Of a stretch of 64,000 nt of DNA, positions 37,066 to 49,562 are shown one piece after another. The notes beneath the pieces are model-generated. The model worked only from the letters and a program-made list of their open reading frames with translations. It made no database searches and was not told the origin of the DNA. The translations under genes and the position numbers were made by a program. Positions within the stretch are counted from its first letter, which is position 1. Each line of letters begins with the position of its first letter. Location: the NCBI GenBank assembly GCA_019426215.1, contig CM033408.1, forward strand, positions 7,939,077-8,003,076, in the 5' to 3' direction. This stretch comes from Buddleja alternifolia (lineage: Eukaryota; Streptophyta; Magnoliopsida; Lamiales; Scrophulariaceae).

Positions 37066-37072
37066 TTTTATA
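37066..37072 (-). promoter_or_regulatory. Candidate TATA box of the AGP23-like gene
   Basis: On the - strand this reads CTATAAAATTC, about 137 bp before the ATG at 36929. That would give a 5' UTR of roughly 105 bp, including a purine-rich stretch 'ccaccactaccaccacc' on the + strand complement just before the start. Confidence 0.55.
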
Positions 37073-37748
37073 GTTGGGGTTGAGCTATTTTTAGGAATAG
37101 TTGGAATAAATCTATGTCACAAATCTTTTGCTTACTATTTTTAGAATAATTTTGGACATTGATGCTTTAGCATCGGGATAACTTGTTTTTGTTTTATCGG
37201 TAGTATTGGGATAATTTAGAATCATACTTGTCATATTAGTCGTTTGTAGTTCAGATCTTCAGTTTTAAATTTTTTTTTATCTATTATCTCATTTTTCTTA
37301 TGCATATCACATGTTTTCCTTAAATATACAGGTAATATGGATTTATGCACATGTTTTTGGTATATGAAAATGAACCACGAGATTAAAGACAATTTTGAAG
37401 TTGAGTATCTAAAAAGGTTGGCTTGACAGATCAAATTTTATGTTACACAACCGTCTACCATCTCAAATAATATGTAACTTTAGTTGTACGTCTAATGTAT
37501 ATTAGAACTATGAATGTCAGAAACACGGAATTAAAACAAAAACATACGAGCTTATACATATCGAAGATCTCAAGTATTCATATCAATTTGGCCATGTGGT
37601 CGAGGAATGCCCGACGTTCCAAAGCTCTAATTAATATTACCTCATTGACTGATTTCTAAAGTGTTATTTGATGACGTTTTTACTTACTTACCATCTTTGC
37701 ATGGATTTGAGCTCATTATCATCCCTACTGTATGATAAGTAAAATTAG

Positions 37749-38837
37749 TGGAAAAATTGCAAATTTGGTACCGTAGGATAAGGCAAATTTGCAAATGGTA
37801 CTACGCTTTTCGGTTTTCTCACTTTTGGTACCAAAAATGCTTTTTTTTCTCACTTTGGGTACCACCATCACTATTTTGACGGATTTTGACATGTGCCGTG
37901 CACATGTCCGTTAACTTTTGCTTTTTGGGAGAAAATATACCGTTTTGGGCTGTTTTGGAGCGAAATACACGGTCAAATGGGTCAAATTTGATCAATTTAA
38001 CTTTTTAAGGTCATTTTTTGTGATTTTGCTCATTTGAGATAAAATTTTCCGCAACAATATAAGAGAATTGATAAACGAACTCCGCAACAATACAAGAGAA
38101 TTGGAGAATCAAATTGTTCCAAACAGGGCAAATGAAATTGGTGAGCTACAAAATGAAATTGATGAGCAATTTCATTTGTAGCAGTGTTTCTTTGTATCAT
38201 TTGTTGTGTGTTTTGAGATGAAATCTTACAATTCATCTCGGTTTTGCAGCTAGTATATGTATTAGGATTAAATTGAAATCTAGTATGTACTTCAATTATG
38301 TTCTAATATGTAATGTACTTTCAATTTTATGTGCAACTTATCTTGTTTATAATGCTTGGCACGTAGTGCATTTTTCTCATTTAGTTTTGGATATACTGGA
38401 AGTGCTCTGTTTTGGGGTCAAATTATGCTCTGTTTTGTGGCCTATTTCTTAGTTCATCAATTTCATTTTGTAGCTCACCAATTTCATTTGCCCTATTTGG
38501 AACAATTTGATTCTCCAATTCTCTTGTATTGTTGCGAAATTTTTTATCTCAAATGAGCAAAATCACAAAAAATAGCTTTAAAAAGTTAGATTGGTCAAAT
38601 TTGACCCATTTGACCATGTATTTCACTCCAAAACAGCCCCAAACGGTATATTTTTTCGCATAAACTAAAATTTAACGGACATGTGCCCTGCACATGTCAA
38701 AATCCGTCAAAATAGTGACGGTGGTACCCAAAATGAGGAAAAAAAACATTTTTGGTACCAAAAGTGAGAAAACTGAAAAGCATGGTACCATTTGCGAATT
38801 TGCCTTATCCTACGATACCAAATTTGCAATTTTTCCC
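37749..38837. mobile_element. Non-autonomous MULE with long terminal inverted repeats, 1089 bp
   Basis: A perfect 9-bp target duplication TAAAATTAG (37740-37748 and 38838-38846) bounds the element. The terminal inverted repeats start (T/G)GGAAAAATTGCAAATTTGG and extend roughly 400 bp from each side, so most of the element can fold into a hairpin around a ~200-bp centre. Internal blocks such as 'gacatgtgc-gtgcacatgtc' and 'tgatttttgctcatttgag'-like sequence are present in both arms. No transposase. Confidence 0.88.
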
Positions 38838-39639
38838 TAAAATTAGTTTTAGTTGTTTGCCTTTTATCTCCTCATTTTGCTCGTCACCATGTCATGAATA
38901 TTAAATAGTAACAATTTACAATCAACTAATAATTATTACAATCATTTAAGTGCTACTATCTAAATAGAGAAAGACTCATATGTTGGTGGGAGTTGAACTT
39001 AATACCTCTAATATCTTGGGGTCTTTGCCTTGCCAATAGAGTTAGGTTTCATTGGCATTGCACGTTTTGTTTTGAACAATACTATACTACTAATTTCTTT
39101 TCCATATAGATTTTGTTATATAACATCGTTCTATAAATTTAATTCGTTACTGATTGATCATATATTCATATAATGGTAAAATTTCATTATATAAAATACA
39201 ATTGTTCTTATTCTTTGTATCTAAATCAAAAGATAGAGAGTATTGGACAAAACTCTCGTAGATTTAACTTCTAAGATATGTTTTACTGGCATAGTATTCT
39301 ACTTGTAGATTTAACTTCTATAGTATGTTTAATGTATTAATATTTTATTGATGTTTATGTATATCCTTGGCAATAGTGTCATTTGATGTCAACTCATTAT
39401 TACGTGGTTGCACTGCAGTTGCACATCTTAATAGATGTGCTTATTATTTTATTGGCGGGATGATAGATGTTCTTTAGTACCTAGATACACATGAGATTAT
39501 ATGCATATAAAAATTAATTCAAAACAATAGTGATAACTAACAACAACAACAACAAAAAGATTCTTTTATCACAAGTTAAGAACCTACTCATTTCCATTTA
39601 CATATATCCATATTTTTAAGTGCTCAGGAATATATAACA

Positions 39640-40565
39640 AAATTTAGTTATTAGTAAATTTTCAACAACAAAGTTCTCTTAAGTAACATTGTCAAATCTC
39701 TCTCATTATATTGTCTAAATCTCCAGCACTGTCATTATCAAGTTTCTCATGTTCTACCGGAACCTAGATACTGTTACCACTCTTTTGGTCCTTCAATTTT
39801 ACTGAGAAAAATACATTACGAAAAAAAGTTCTCCGCGTAAGTTTTTAATCATTTTTATTATCCTTTTTATATTCTCACTGAAATCCAAGGTCCAAATAAC
39901 TTTTAAATGATCGTGCTCAAACAATTTGATTTACCTCTAACTTTTTCGGAATGACCAAGGCAAATCGGACGACCCCAGGGGGTCGTAACCACCAAATGGA
40001 CGTAAAACAGTAGAGACTGGACCTGAAATATCAAGCTGCCTACGTACCTATATGTATAGGATCAAGTCTGGACGTAGTTCAATCAGATGTATTATGCGAC
40101 TAGCAATAGTGGCGTCGTATGACACAAGGCTAGATATTGGATATTGATATTGACTATGAGAATATCTTGCTTTTCTCTAAGTGAAGAGTATATTTCTGTG
40201 GATCTTTTTCTCCCCCTTTTAAATGAATAAGAGGTTGTATTTATAGGTGATAAGATATCCACTATTCATAACATGATAATTACACCTGTTGAGACTGAGC
40301 AGGTGTCACATAATGATTAGATCCACATCATATGGGTTGCAGGGTCGACGAACCGGGTCGAGTCATAACCCGACCCGCTAAGTGATCAATATTGTTTAAA
40401 GTAATATAGCATGATATTGTTGACCGTTGACTTAGAGAGAATGAAGGGGAGGAATATTTGATACTCATCACAATTCTTGTAAGTTGTGATCCGATCATAT
40501 CAAAAGGGTAGAACCAAATTGAACTTCATTGATATCCTGAATTCTTGAGCTGATAGACTTTAGTA
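39640..40565 (-). pseudogene. Decayed copy of the makorin alternative last exon, split by an LTR-like insert
   Basis: On the - strand, 40505-40560 reads SSRIQDINEVQFGSTLLI and 39690-39765 reads VEHEKLDNDSAGDLDNIM. These align in order with [17 protein letters not shown] and [18 protein letters not shown] of the makorin exon at 46860-47138. Stops and a missing middle show decay. The two pieces are separated by about 0.7 kb of LTR-like sequence. The copy is in the same orientation, about 7 kb further along the - strand direction. Confidence 0.72.
39774..40475 (-). mobile_element. LTR-like insert (probable solo LTR remnant)
   Basis: On the - strand this contains a promoter-like CTATAAATACAACC (near 40235-40247), an LTR-type leader rich in 'cttcacttagagaaaagc', and the GC-rich phrase 'ggggtcgtccgatttgcc', an arrangement common in plant LTRs. 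It interrupts the makorin exon relic. Exact ends and a target duplication could not be fixed. Confidence 0.45.
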
Positions 40566-40944
40566 TTCTAAACCATAAACCCATTCTTCAATATGATCAA
40601 CTCTTATTAGTTTTGTTAAAAGTGCACATTTCTTGTACATCTCCACAAATGTGGTGTCGTTGCCTTTTTCCTTTTTTTTTATTGATAAAATAGTGTGGAT
40701 GTTGGCTAAGATTATTTGTATTAAAGGCAAGAATCCGAAATGAAAGTAGCCCATATATGTTTCAAAACCGCTTCTCTGTTTTAGTTATTTAATAAAAATT
40801 GAGAATATATTTGTCTATTTATTAAAAACATACATTATTTCCAACTAAAACACATTGTGGAGAAAGAAAAAAAAAAAAAAGGTGTGCAACTCAGAGTTAT
40901 CAAACTAAAAGCAAGAGAACTATGTCTTTCAATATGCTGAACAT

Positions 40945-41605
40945 GGTTCAAAGTATCGGCCGATACATAATTTCATCAGACCCCTCCTATGGGATAAATT
41001 CCGGCGATACTATTTGTTACCGGTTTGGTATGGTATCGCTGATATTATCGGATATCGGCCGATAATATTGGTGATATCATGATAATATCGGAGTTTTTGG
41101 ATATTATTGGCCGATTTTCGGATAATATCGGCGATTTTTGTTAGATTTTGATATCTTGCTGGTACCTTGCTATGGAATATCTTGTTGATATGTTGATATC
41201 TGTTGAAAACCGTGCAGTATGGAGGCAGAGCCGATTGTGATTCAGAGGTGAAAACGATGAGATTTGTACTGCATTTGAAGAAGCCCTAAGACCTTCAAAT
41301 GAAGCAAATAATCCTTTTGATGAAATTGAAGATGCAGCAGAAATTAGCTGTGTGGTGATGTTGTTTTACTGTTGATATCTTGTTTCTATGATATATTTAG
41401 CTTCATTGAGTAAATACTTTTAATATGTATTAAAAAGTAGCAATTTGTGTTATTTACTTTTTTCTTTAATTTTACTAATTTTTTTTAGAATTTGTGAAGC
41501 ATTTTATAATGCTTTTGTATCGTATCGTCCGATAATATCCCAATACGCCGCAGCCGATATGAAATAGCACCCCCGATATTATCACCGATACCGCGACTTT
41601 GAACC
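40945..41605. mobile_element. Inverted-repeat transposon with GGTTCAAAGT ends, 661 bp
   Basis: The left end GGTTCAAAGTATCGG and the right end CGCGACTTTGAACC are inverted repeats. Subterminal sequence is dense in 'cgataatatcgg' and 'atcggccgat' motifs. No coding capacity. The adjoining 8 bp on each side (CTGAACAT, CTGATGCT) match poorly, so the superfamily is not settled; hAT or MULE are the likeliest. Confidence 0.6.
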
Positions 41606-41974
41606 CTGATGCTGAAAAGATAATCAGTGTGAACGACCTAGTTGACACGGCTAAAAAGAAAAAACTAATTAAGGTGCGGCACTTTCATCCCATGATGTAG
41701 AGCGACTAGAGAGCTTATGGAGAACTAGTGGACTCAGGGGTCTACAACAACCAAAAGAAGCAGGAGATGGACGAGAATGCTGATACTAGGACTAGGCGTG
41801 AGAGTGAGGGTGTTGATGGGAAGAGTAGTGTTTGATGAGAGTGAGAAGAACAACGAGAGCCACGACCACAATGATATTTGCAAGCACTGCTCAAACTTTG
41901 GTGAATTGACTGAGGGTGAGTTATGAAGGCCTGGAGCTGAAAGAGGTTAGCGTGAAGATCATCAAATATAACAT

Positions 41975-42530
41975 AGGGAAAATTAGACTAACATCCACCG
42001 CTATTAATTACACAAACTTACCCTCATATAATTGAAATTACAAATACTTAACTCACTATAATTGAAAATTATATTTACCACCCTGAGATCAGTTTTTTGA
42101 TGATGTCATTATATGAATTCCAAAAATGCCTCTGTCCAAATGTTATTTAGAAAAAATTACAACAACCCCCTCTTAGTTTTGAAATTACACAAAACTCCCC
42201 TAATATAATGCACTTCTTACAATCACCCCTTATATATTAAAAAATTCTTACAATTTAACCCCTAAAAATCTTACAATTAACCCCCTGTAGGGGGTGATGG
42301 TAATTTCAAAAACAAGAGGGGTTTTTGGTAACTACACATTATAAGAGGGGGTACGGCCATAACAAAAATACTATTCTAACTTTTTTTATTTTTTTTCAAT
42401 AATTTAAGCGAAGGGTAAAAATATTATTTAGCATTGTTTGACCATTGACTGAGGATTTCAGGGGGCTAAACATAATTTTCAATTGTAATTAACTTTTATA
42501 ACAATGGGTGTACATGTAATTTTTCGTATT
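41975..42530. repeat. Likely non-autonomous transposon with imperfect inverted ends
   Basis: The left part ('attacacaaac-taccctcatataatt') and right part ('tataa-aatgggtgtacatgtaatt') are roughly complementary, and the middle has a G-tract/C-tract pair ('taaccccctgtagggggt'). This resembles common short plant inverted-repeat elements. No target duplication identified. Confidence 0.4.
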
Positions 42531-43029
42531 AACATATGTCAGGTGCATAAAGATGGCAATCACAAATGTCCGAGTCTTTGGGAAAGCCTTTGAGGGCTTC
42601 CACGACCAAATCAATAGATGATACTAACTTGTTGACTCAGCAAGATTGTCAGCCAATGTTTTAACTTTTATGAAGATAAGCACCACATGATAGATCACCC
42701 TTTTGATACTAGTGAATTCAATTTTGTACTAGAGTTGTTTGGCGGTAGATTTATGTATAAAACAACTTTTAAAAACAAGCCAAGTAACCATAGAAGTGGG
42801 AAGAATTATGAACCTCATAAAGAATTTCTCGAGTGATGGTAGTCGACATCCACAAGCAAATGTATTTATTAGAATAAATCCAAGCTGAGTATGCCAGACT
42901 TGAGATATTCTAACCAATATCAAGGGTGAAAGATGCACATCTAATAAAACCATTAATATAATCAAAATATCATAACTAAAAGAACTGAACAGAACTAAAA
43001 TTTCCACAACAAATAATTTTGGTATCTAG

Positions 43030-43870
43030 TTTAATGGATATGAGATGAGAAAAGTTCAGAGTGGTCAGTTGAGGCGTACAAGACAGCATTTGGAGAAGGA
43101 GGTGAGAGAGAGGCGGAGAGAGATCTGTTTGGCGGGGAGTTGAGATTTGGAAGGGGTGTGAGGATTTGGAGGAGATTAGGATGTTGGGAAGATGGGTGAG
43201 AGGACCAAGACCATCGAAAAGGGAGAGGAGATGGGGGAGGCAACGACTAAGAGAGAGGTAAGATTAGGTTTAGTGTTTGGAATCGCATTACAAAATATAG
43301 TAGAGTTTTGGGTGGAGGTGGATGAATATGATAAGTTACCCAAAGAAGAGTAGGTATAGGGTGAAGGGAAGGGACAAGGGATAATTGTTGCTGTAGTACC
43401 ATCCAAGAGCGTGCAAGTAGACAATGGAGGAAAGGTGAGAAGGGTGGCAAGATAACGGGGTGGGAGATTTAGAAGAGGAGTGACTGCAGCAAGCTGAGTG
43501 CTGCGTGAAGGCCATTTTCAGGTAAATTCGCTGAAGAAGATGAAGCAACAGTTGCCGACAATGGGTAAGTAGCCTGAGGATGCTACAAACGAAAAGGTGA
43601 GGCTATGTGAACGAGGAGCAAACAACAGGTGGAGAGGTGGTTGGACAACATGGCAAAGGCTGAGAAGTGGTTCAACAGATTATGCAAGAGCCAGAAAAAC
43701 AGAGGCAGTGGTCGCCACTTCATTGGAAACTGGTGGGAGAGTGATAGCATCGGTTGTAGGTGATGGCACAGATAAAATAGACACGCTACCTGATACCAGT
43801 ATTGAATTCATAGGGAGAGAATATGAAGAAGTGTATGTGTGTGTTTTTCATGATCTAGAATGAATGATAC
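43030..43870. other. Purine-rich block with open frames, unidentified
   Basis: Strand-biased composition (G/A-rich on +) gives open frames on both strands, including 43597-43863 + (88 codons, MRLCERGANNRWRGGW at its start). None shows a domain I know. It may be the internal part of a retrotransposon or a gene relic. The motif GTDKIDTLPD near 43770 weakly resembles the - strand frame at 23690-23770. Confidence 0.3.
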
Positions 43871-44229
43871 ATGTGCAAATACAATGTATATGTGAAAGAA
43901 TATGTGCGTCGAGACTATTCAACTATGAGCCAACAGAGATTGCTACATAACATATATCAACATGCAGTTTGTCTTTCTGTCCATCACCTACTTGGAATCA
44001 ACACCTATGATATGTAAAGATGGAGATATACACTTTTCATGAGGTTACTGCAACAATATACTCTCTTATAAAAAAAAGTAAGAAAAATGAATTAAGAACA
44101 AATAAAAATAACAAATCACATTTCCCATGTCTCGTTTTGTCATCATAATAATAAATTATGTCCTTTATTTCTTCCAACACAACCATAACTTACAAAAACT
44201 GTCAAGAAATCCATATAAAACTTTACATT

Positions 44230-44620
44230 ATTGCCATATGGGACATATATATCCGGGTCACATTTGCAAACAAAACTTACCAACGAAATCAACCCAATGA
44301 TCACTTGTTGTACCCATAATCAATTTACTTTTACCCAGGTCTATATAACTGGCATCTTGCATGGCTGTTCCTTTTGCATAATTTAGTGGGGACCTTAATA
44401 TAGGCAAAGTTAAACCTGTAAAGTATAAACCACCAACAACTACTGCCCCAAAATATTGATAATGGATTCCATAGATAACGTGGCAGTCATAGATAATATC
44501 CAAATTATTTGTACGATGGCGATTACCCGCCTCGAATCTTGAATCCTGGAATCCGATGCTTTTTGCATTCAGGGGAAGAACTATTGTAATCTGAAATTGT
44601 CAAAGAAGAAAAATAATATG
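44230..44620 (-). other. Possible transcribed exon or makorin 3' UTR exon
   Basis: On the - strand a pyrimidine tract ending CAATTTCAG (about 44600) is followed by an open, GC-richer stretch of about 350 bp ending TTCGTTG|GTAAG near 44280. A matching donor, GTGCTCAG|GT, lies just past the makorin stop codon at 45574-45594. It could be a spliced 3' UTR exon of makorin or a separate unknown gene. The translated stretch (from DIIYDCHVIYGIHYQYFGAV) matches no domain I know. Confidence 0.3.
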
Positions 44621-45593
44621 TAAGTAAGGATACTTCTATTACTTAAAAGGAGATCGTTATAAGTTATTGCTTTTCACTACTCTCTTTTCTCTCTTCCTCT
44701 CATGTCTTTCTCACTTCTTTCTTTAAATACTCCATTTTGATCATATTCTCTCTCCTCTTTATGATATCATCATGATTTGGAGAAAGAAACAAAAAACACT
44801 ATAACTTCATTTTTAAATATACATAAACAAAAATAATATTCTTAGTTTCTTTTAGAATTTTCGCACACCTGAATAATACTTCTCAGTATACGAGAGAACA
44901 CTTAAATTTTTCTCTCTAAATGAGGAGTCGAGAACTCACAACTCTCAAGGAGATTATTAGAAAGATATCCACTCATCCCAAAGAAATATAATCCTTAATA
45001 AAAAGCTAAGGATGCAAAAAAGATCACCTCACCTTAGCTAAAAGCATTCTTGATCCATCAATTATCGAACTTTAGCTGTATGTATGCCAGTATGCTAATA
45101 ATAAATGCCCTGCATGCGTAAACTCCTAAATTTAGTACAATAAAAGACTTGTGGTTTACATGGTAAGTCATTTCAATGTGATAATTCCAGTGCTGAACAT
45201 AGAGAACACACTAGAAGTCCTCATTTATATGATTAGATAACTATGAGCTTTGGAGAGAAGTTGTTCCACCAAAGCGGAAAACTTTTGAGCTTAAAAAAGG
45301 ATAATATAACAGTACGTAAAATCCTTGTCAAATTGATTCAAGGTACACGTGTAAATACATTGGAAAATTAGCTCTGATATCAGAAGAGGCAACAGGAATA
45401 GATCTGATGAAAAAAGAAGAAACTTGGGCTCAGCGGAAATCTAATAGTTGCTAAAACGGAATAATAGATCATTCTGATACAGCACTTATTAAATCTTCTA
45501 CAATAATAAATAATATAAGCATACATGGTGACTGTATAATTTGGAGTGGGGGAAGAAGATTCAGACCTGAGCACTCCCTGAAATCTCTAGTAA

Positions 45594-48500
45594 TCACCTT
45601 ATCTGCAAGTTATTAAGAAAGTCGGAGAGCCTGAAAGAGTCATTACTGGCACATAAAATGCAAAAATAAGTCAAAAAGAGAAATTTATTAAGTAAACGGA
45701 GTCAACATGTCAAGAAAAATTAAAGAGAAAAGGGAGACCTAATATTTTTAGCAATAACTGTATTTCCGTCTTCAGCCCCGAGATGGCGGACAACCACTTC
45801 CTCAAGGTGACCATTGCTATATGCGTGCTGTAAAGCGTAATCCATGTTTATTACAAATGCATTTTGTGATTAATTCAGTAAATAAACACATGTATACGCG
45901 GAAAGCAGCACCGAAGACGAGAATATGGGCACGTAATAACCGAAATTCACTAAAGATGAATACTGGAGAAAAAAAATACATTGTTGGCTAGTCTTGTCCC
46001 AAGTTCCCATTTGATTGGTAGGTTTCACCACCTTATGCATGTCAACACTGCACTTCAATATTAATTCAACAACCTAAATTTCAATCTAGCAACCAAAAAG
46101 TGCTACATAGTAAACACTAAAAGGAAAGTCGCCTTCATGATATTGTATTGACATGGATCATTTATGGAGGGCCAGCTAAAACACGCCCGGTCGAACATAA
46201 CCATTGATATGATTGGGTCTGGAGGCTGAAAACCACCCACCCCACCTGAATCACCCTATTGACACCCTTGAACTATATCGAACCATCACTGAAGTAGGTT
46301 GATACCACTGACAAACTAAATCTTGAGCACACGCTACTCTATTGTCGACTCTCATAATTAATTTGTTACATATAAGAGTAGGGCATGCAATTTAATATAT
46401 CAAACGAACAAATCCTCAACCATCCAAAAGGCTACCCTGGTGTGCCATAATAAATTTAGATAACACGTCACTTTCTAACCCCCATAATTAAATATGTAGA
46501 AACTGCATCTCAACTTATCAAAATCCCAAGTAACTTTCTTTCTTGTGGGCCATTGGATAAGCATATGATGATGTCATAATAAAGTAAAGTGAAAATCCAG
46601 GTGACAACCCCACGTGGGTACTACCCAAATGTCTCGTGAGCCCAAAATCCCAACCCTGCACCAGGCTAGCATGGAGTACGATTGATAGTATGACAATTAG
46701 ACTAGCATCAGGACTTCAGCATAACCAGTCCTAAGACCTAAACTCATAGTCATGATATGACCAAGAGGTTCATACTACAAAACTCTCTTCTCAATATCAA
46801 CATCCAGATCACAAATTTTCCAGACTGATAAATTACAAGAGCTCAAGGAATGTCAATAATTAATTATTTGAATCACTTGCATCGTCGTCCTGCAGTGTAG
46901 GTAACAATGCCATCACCTCTGCCATTATATTGTCTATATCTTCATCACTATCATTATCGAGTTCTTCATTTTCTATTGGATTTCGAGGATTGTTAAGTTG
47001 CTCTAACAACATGCTTAAGCTGTGAGTATCAAAGATGTTGGAGCTCGATTCAACTTCATCTATATCCTGAACTCTTGAATTGTTTAATACAGGAATGGCT
47101 GTAGCATTCCTCAAAAACGAGCCAGGCTTGACAATATGCTGGAAGACAACAAACTGGTATCCGTTAACAGGGTGGTGAGCCAACCAATCCAATATAAATG
47201 CATAGAGCAATAAAAGTACAGAACTCTCAAAACAATGGTTACGATTTTGAAATAGTAGCACTTCCCTAATTGACAACAAGCCATCAGCAGAAGAAAGAGT
47301 TACATTACTTCTCTCTGGCTACTAGACATAGAAGTACAACTTAGCTGCTAAATTTGAAAGGCTTTACCATCTTAGCCATTTCATCTTCAACCAAAAGATA
47401 ATAAACAATAAACTCTATTTTAGTTTGAACATACATTGACCGTACTTTACAAAGACAAACACTTTCAACATATCAATGCAGCATCAACCACAAATGATTG
47501 GACGGAAATTTTGTAAAATTCTTTTTCTTCTAATAGAAAATGAGAAGGTAAGATACACATACCTTGTAAAAGCAACTTCTGCCAAATGGGCAGTTGCCAT
47601 TCCCAAAGTTGAAGTGCTTGCAATCAATAGACCTTTAAGAAAATTATATGCCAATGAGAAAGCGCAACAGGCAGGGGGGAGGGAGAGAGAGAGAGAGAGA
47701 GCTTTCGCTCAATTGTACCTCAGCTTTGCCTTGTAGCTATCAATTATATCTTGCTTTTCCACTTTTGAGGAATACCAAATGACACTAGGAATGACAAAGT
47801 AGGAGAGCTTTCGACACACAGGGCAGGATCTTATCGTAGAATAAACATCCTCGCCGTACAGTGGAGCACTTCCACGCCAATTCCTGATACACGATATACA
47901 GAATGGATGATCGCACTCCGATAATATCCCAAATTTCCGTTCTGCTGCCGTAGGCTTCGAGAGGATAAGCTCAAGGCAAACACCACACTCCATTTCTTCA
48001 CTATGCTTCAATGCTTCTAAGTGCTTTTGCCTCTTCTCACATGATTGCATGTGTTCTTCTCTTTCTTGAGGCCTAAAAGGATGCAAGCAATTTTTCCCAC
48101 AGGTAGGACAAAGATCCCCATGAATGTGAAGGCAACTTATGCCACGGGGACACTCACCGACAGCAGCAAAGGAACATATAGGTCGGTCAGCAGGATCAAC
48201 AACGCCAACATCTTCAAAATCATCGCTCTCTAGCATATTATGATATACAGATTTTCCTCCCCATGCAGGCATACTAGGAAGATCAAATGGTCCACTAGAA
48301 GGTGAATATTCAGCGCTAAAAGCAGTGCCAATACCTGCACCAAATGTTACACTTCCAGAAGGAAGTGCTTCGGCCAAAGAAAGATGTGTTGATGAAGATA
48401 AATCTAGAGATTGTAACCGAGAAGGTTTGACATGTTCATATCTACACCGACTGCCATATGCGCAAACTCCCTTTTGGTAAAAGGTACATATCTGCAATAA

Positions 48501-49562
48501 CATAGGGGAGAAAAGGAATGCATTACAACATCAAAAAAACTGCTAAAATTCCAACCAGGTTGATAAAAACTTACATTATTTGGTGGGGCCTTCCAGTCAT
48601 GCGAATACTCACAATTTTCCCCTTTCAGGCATGCCCCCTGAGCAAAGAATTTGCAGAGAACCCTGAGGGAATAAAGATCATTAGACAATAAATTTATCAA
48701 GCCTGACGGGAAAAAAAAAAAGAAAACTAATGCAGACATTATATGCTTTTTCTCTGTTCAATTAACCTCATTAAAGTAACCTATTGAAAATAAATAACCA
48801 ACTTGCAAAATTAATCCACTGAGCAGATTGATTCTATGGTTTTTTTCCTAAAAATTCTGTGATGGCCATTACTAAGCATCTCAAGCTTACCTAAGAGCAA
48901 ATCCTGCGGTTATTTGATCAAAAGAAAATGAAGTGACATGGATGGAACATTAATTTTACTAACTGATCATATATTTGTTTATATGATCATCCATTGAAAT
49001 AAAAGTTCTATATCGTACAATGTGGCACCTACAAGACTGACTTCACTAATCTCTTGGCGAATGAGCCATGGTTAACAATCAAAACAACCTCCAAGACAAA
49101 CTAGACAAGAAAAACATTAATCGAACTTCAACAACATTTGGTTCAGCTCGACTCGATTCTCCACCCCCAATTTACGGTTGTCACCGAATCAAATTTGCAG
49201 AACTCTAACCATCATTGTAATTACAGAAATGAATGGTTTAAACCCATGAAATCAACTTATTATAGGGGAAACAACCTCATGATATAGCAATTTGATTGCT
49301 ATTGTTCTATTGTATGTCAACTATGTCCTTCTCCCATTTCTTATCATTTTTTCACCTTCTATGCACACACAATTACAATAAATGAGAAACGAAGTTACAG
49401 AATTGTGCATAAACAATACATATCACAAATTCATGTGAAAAATTCCGAAAAAAAATTCAAAATTATCAGAAAAACGCAACTCCAGATCATATATAACCGG
49501 AAAAAGTAACATATAATAACAGATTAAATTCATAATTTCAAGATTGCGTACCGTTTAGGCAT
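45594..49562 (-). CDS. MKRN: Makorin-type CCCH/RING E3 ubiquitin ligase, isoform with the HAYSNG tail, 355 aa
   Basis: Exons: 49562-49552, 48662-48575, 48491-47719, 47632-47563, 45827-45739 and 45630-45594; all GT-AG, 356 codons with stop. Domain order is that of makorin: CCCH finger at residues 7-25 (C-x7-C-x5-C-x3-H), a second at 35-53, a third around [19 protein letters not shown], then the makorin Cys-His block ([11 protein letters not shown]). Next come a C3HC4 RING (CGVCLELI... [13 protein letters not shown] ... CPVC) and a last CCCH finger, [20 protein letters not shown]+H. The RING indicates E3 ubiquitin ligase activity; CCCH fingers usually bind RNA. The final His is the first codon of exon 5. 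The tail is the plant-type [22 protein letters not shown]. The first exon is only 11 nt, encoding MPK plus two bases. Function is from family knowledge. Confidence 0.9.
46860..47138 (-). CDS. MKRN: Alternative last exon of makorin (HIVKPGS acidic tail), 406-aa isoform
   Basis: Within the 1.7-kb intron after exon 4 (donor at 47562-47561), an acceptor TCTTCCAG directly precedes CATATTGTCAAGCC at 47138. Spliced to exon 4 (phase 0), it gives ...[16 protein letters not shown] and stays open for 92 codons, ending in an acidic tail ([17 protein letters not shown]...). The first residue is the His that completes the last CCCH finger, just as in the other isoform. Makorin relatives with a KPGS segment and an acidic C-terminus are known, as I recall, so it is probably a genuine exon. 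Exons 1-4 are shared. Which isoform is major cannot be told from sequence. Confidence 0.72.
   Translation of the reverse strand, partial: HIVKPGSFLRNATAIPVLNNSRVQDIDEVESSSNIFDTHSLSMLLEQLNNPRNPIENEELDNDSDEDIDNIMAEVMALLPTLQDDDASDSNN

Noticed and set aside
40945..41605. Exact hAT assignment for the GGTTCAAAGT-ended element
   Set aside because: The flanking 8 bp match at only about five positions, so the superfamily was left open.
45380..46058. Small - strand frames around the makorin 3' exons
   Set aside because: Frames shift across intron sequence; the spliced exons account for the real coding part.
46860..47279. The full 139-codon frame (from MLSIREVLL) as a separate gene
   Set aside because: The first ~46 codons are intron sequence; the convincing part starts after an acceptor at 47138 and fits makorin as an alternative last exon.
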